NCBI RefSeq assembly: GCF_016924755.1
Contig: NZ_JAFFJX010000004.1
Coordinates: 248,001 to 312,000, forward strand
Direction of reading: 5' to 3'
Source of the DNA: Longitalea arenae
Lineage (GTDB): Bacteria; Bacteroidota; Bacteroidia; Chitinophagales; Chitinophagaceae
Length of the DNA stretch: 64,000 nt
The notes under the pieces were generated by a model. The model saw nothing but the letters and a program-made list of their open reading frames with translations, did not search any database and was not told where the DNA came from. Positions within the stretch are counted from its first letter, which is position 1. Every line of letters starts with the position of its first letter. Both the position numbers and the translations under genes were made by a program. Shown here piece after piece: positions 63,901 through 64,000 of the stretch.

Positions 63901-64000
63901 TTGGCTGATGGCCAGGTTGGCGCCGATATAAGAAAGATCATAGTTGCTGTTCAATGCCAATGTACCTTGTTGGATGGCATACAGACCAACGTTCTCGCCA
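60991..64000 (-). CDS. T9SS type A secreted protein with tandem MBG-2 repeats (5' end outside window)
   Basis: At least 1003 residues; the frame stays open to the window edge, so the start and signal peptide are missing. From the upstream side: about five 77-residue units, each 'QRAITVTADAKSK(I/T)YGE(S/A)DP..TYQITSG(S/T)LAFTDDFTG(A/S)L(T/A)RA.GEN(V/I)G.YAIQQGTL' in pattern, then one diverged unit ('KRALTITVNNKTKVYGAALPVLDGIETG'). These are MBG-2 domains found in large adhesins. Then Ig-like regions (about 62500-61750) and a small domain with 'TGGGYLRNTSCNGVIAGT'. The C-terminus is a T9SS type A sorting domain: 'VKVFGNPAYDYFNINIQGAAGKITLRVVDVQGRMVEQRDNV..GFYYLEVRQGNNIKQIKLVKL'. Confidence 0.9.
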   Translation of the reverse strand, partial: GENVGLYAIQQGTLALNSNYDLSYIGANLAISQRAITVTADAKSKIYGESDPVLTYQITSGSLAFTDDFTGSLTRAAGENVGLYAIQQGTLALNSNYDLTYIGANLSISQRAITVTADAKSKIYGESDPALTYQITSGSLAFTDDFTGALTRAAGENVGLYAIQQGTLTLNGNYNLSYVGANLSINQRAITVTADAKSKTYGEADPALTYQITSGTLAFTDDFTGALTRAAGENVGLYAIQQGTLALNGNYDLTYIGANLSINQRAITVTADAKSKTYGESDPVLTYQITSGSLAFTDDFTGALARATGENVGLYAIQQGTLALNGNYDLTYISANLTISQRAITVTADAKSKTYGEADPTFTYQITSGSLAFTDDFTGALTRAAGENIGAYAIQQGTLALNGNYNLSYIGNDLTITKRALTITVNNKTKVYGAALPVLDGIETGIVASDNLTVSYSTTATAASAIGNYPITATLNDPDNRLFNYTVSNTPATLNITAIAVITYASTNVTTQQYSDTVTFMATINNGAPVVTGAHGAATTVTFKVGNQVMGTVPLTVSGTNLVGILADIQLVEGLSGQMAPGGKTVTAIFNAPNANYGLNSSNNTSTCLLTITRENADITYTGADYVSLPSTTATSVTLSLSATIRDLFPGADGNRGNIKNAKVTFRRDNPVSGPILGTANITPALMTDSTVGTVVTSFNYTLTSTEQQAGGANLQVYAVADNYYTGGTSDVATTITIARPGADFVTGGGYLRNTSCNGVIAGTTGLKTNFGFNMQYNKSGSNLKGQCNIIIRCNGRIYQVKSNAVNTLVVSAKTSSGTPAYFNTKANYRDITDPLNPISLGGNIDLTVRMNDVSSGGQNDQVSILLMDPATSQVIFSSNWNGVQTALQNLGGGNVSVRSTPSTTQTASIARVAAPVEIPAPVTPFTVKVFGNPAYDYFNINIQGAAGKITLRVVDVQGRMVEQRDNVPEGSLRLGQAYQKGFYYLEVRQGNNIKQIKLVKL
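62760..64000 (-). repeat. 231-bp tandem repeats encoding MBG-2 units
   Basis: The marker GGCGCG recurs at 62971, 63202, 63433, 63664 and 63895, exactly 231 bp apart, each in 'tgacggt(a/g)atggcgcg'. Units are nearly identical at DNA level and the array runs past the window end. Confidence 0.95.

Overview
The window comes from a Bacteroidota genome, most likely the family Chitinophagaceae (Niastella or Chitinophaga-like). This rests on two SusC/SusD pairs, type IX secretion sorting domains of type A and type B, a PorP/SprF protein, a DUF3823 lipoprotein, GH92-rich polysaccharide utilisation genes, and promoters of the Bacteroidota form TTTG-N19/20-TANNTTTG. There are no rRNA or tRNA genes, insertion sequences, prophages or CRISPR arrays that I can see.

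Layout. 0-2.5 kb: the tail of an FCD-type GntR regulator, a secreted PepSY-like protein, a degenerate response regulator and an SRPBCC membrane protein. 2.6-14 kb: a molybdenum-cofactor locus. The minus strand carries moaCB (fused), moaE, moaD, a TauE/SafE permease, moeA, moaA, a mocA-type cytidylyltransferase and xdhC. Divergently, the plus strand carries a two-subunit, Tat-exported molybdenum hydroxylase (IorAB-like), which is probably the client of the cofactor genes. The gaps here are unusually full of short tandem repeats. 14.2-15.5 kb: a Tat-exported GH109-like oxidoreductase-fold protein.

15.5-23.8 kb: a four-gene plus-strand operon. It encodes an MdpB-type tail-collar protein, a type 1 periplasmic-binding-fold protein without a signal peptide, a 1799-residue propeller/Ig-repeat protein with a type B T9SS sorting domain, and a PorP/SprF partner. 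It closes with a strong terminator and is the best candidate here for a poorly described system. 23.9-26.3 kb: a stand-alone S24-like domain protein, then an overlapping RNA-repair pair (RNA ligase plus HD-Pnk). 26.5-32 kb: a small stress membrane protein and an orphan SusC/SusD pair. 32-39.2 kb: two divergent TetR regulators, the second leading a TolC/MFP/RND efflux operon.

39.3-60.1 kb: a mannoside utilisation locus. One nine-gene minus-strand operon runs SusC, SusD, DUF3823, GH38, mannose-6-phosphate-isomerase-like fusion, GH92, MFS sugar porter, ROK kinase, GH92. A divergent GntR/UTRA regulator and a sulfatase follow. The proposed route is: capture by SusCD, desulfation, trimming by GH38 and GH92, uptake of mannose by the MFS porter, phosphorylation by the ROK kinase and isomerisation to fructose-6-phosphate. 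An 18-bp box, 17/18 identical, sits inside the promoter spacer of both the susC operon and the sulfatase gene and is the likely GntR operator. 60.2-64 kb: endonuclease III and the 3' part of a T9SS type A protein made of near-identical 77-residue MBG repeats that runs off the end of the window.
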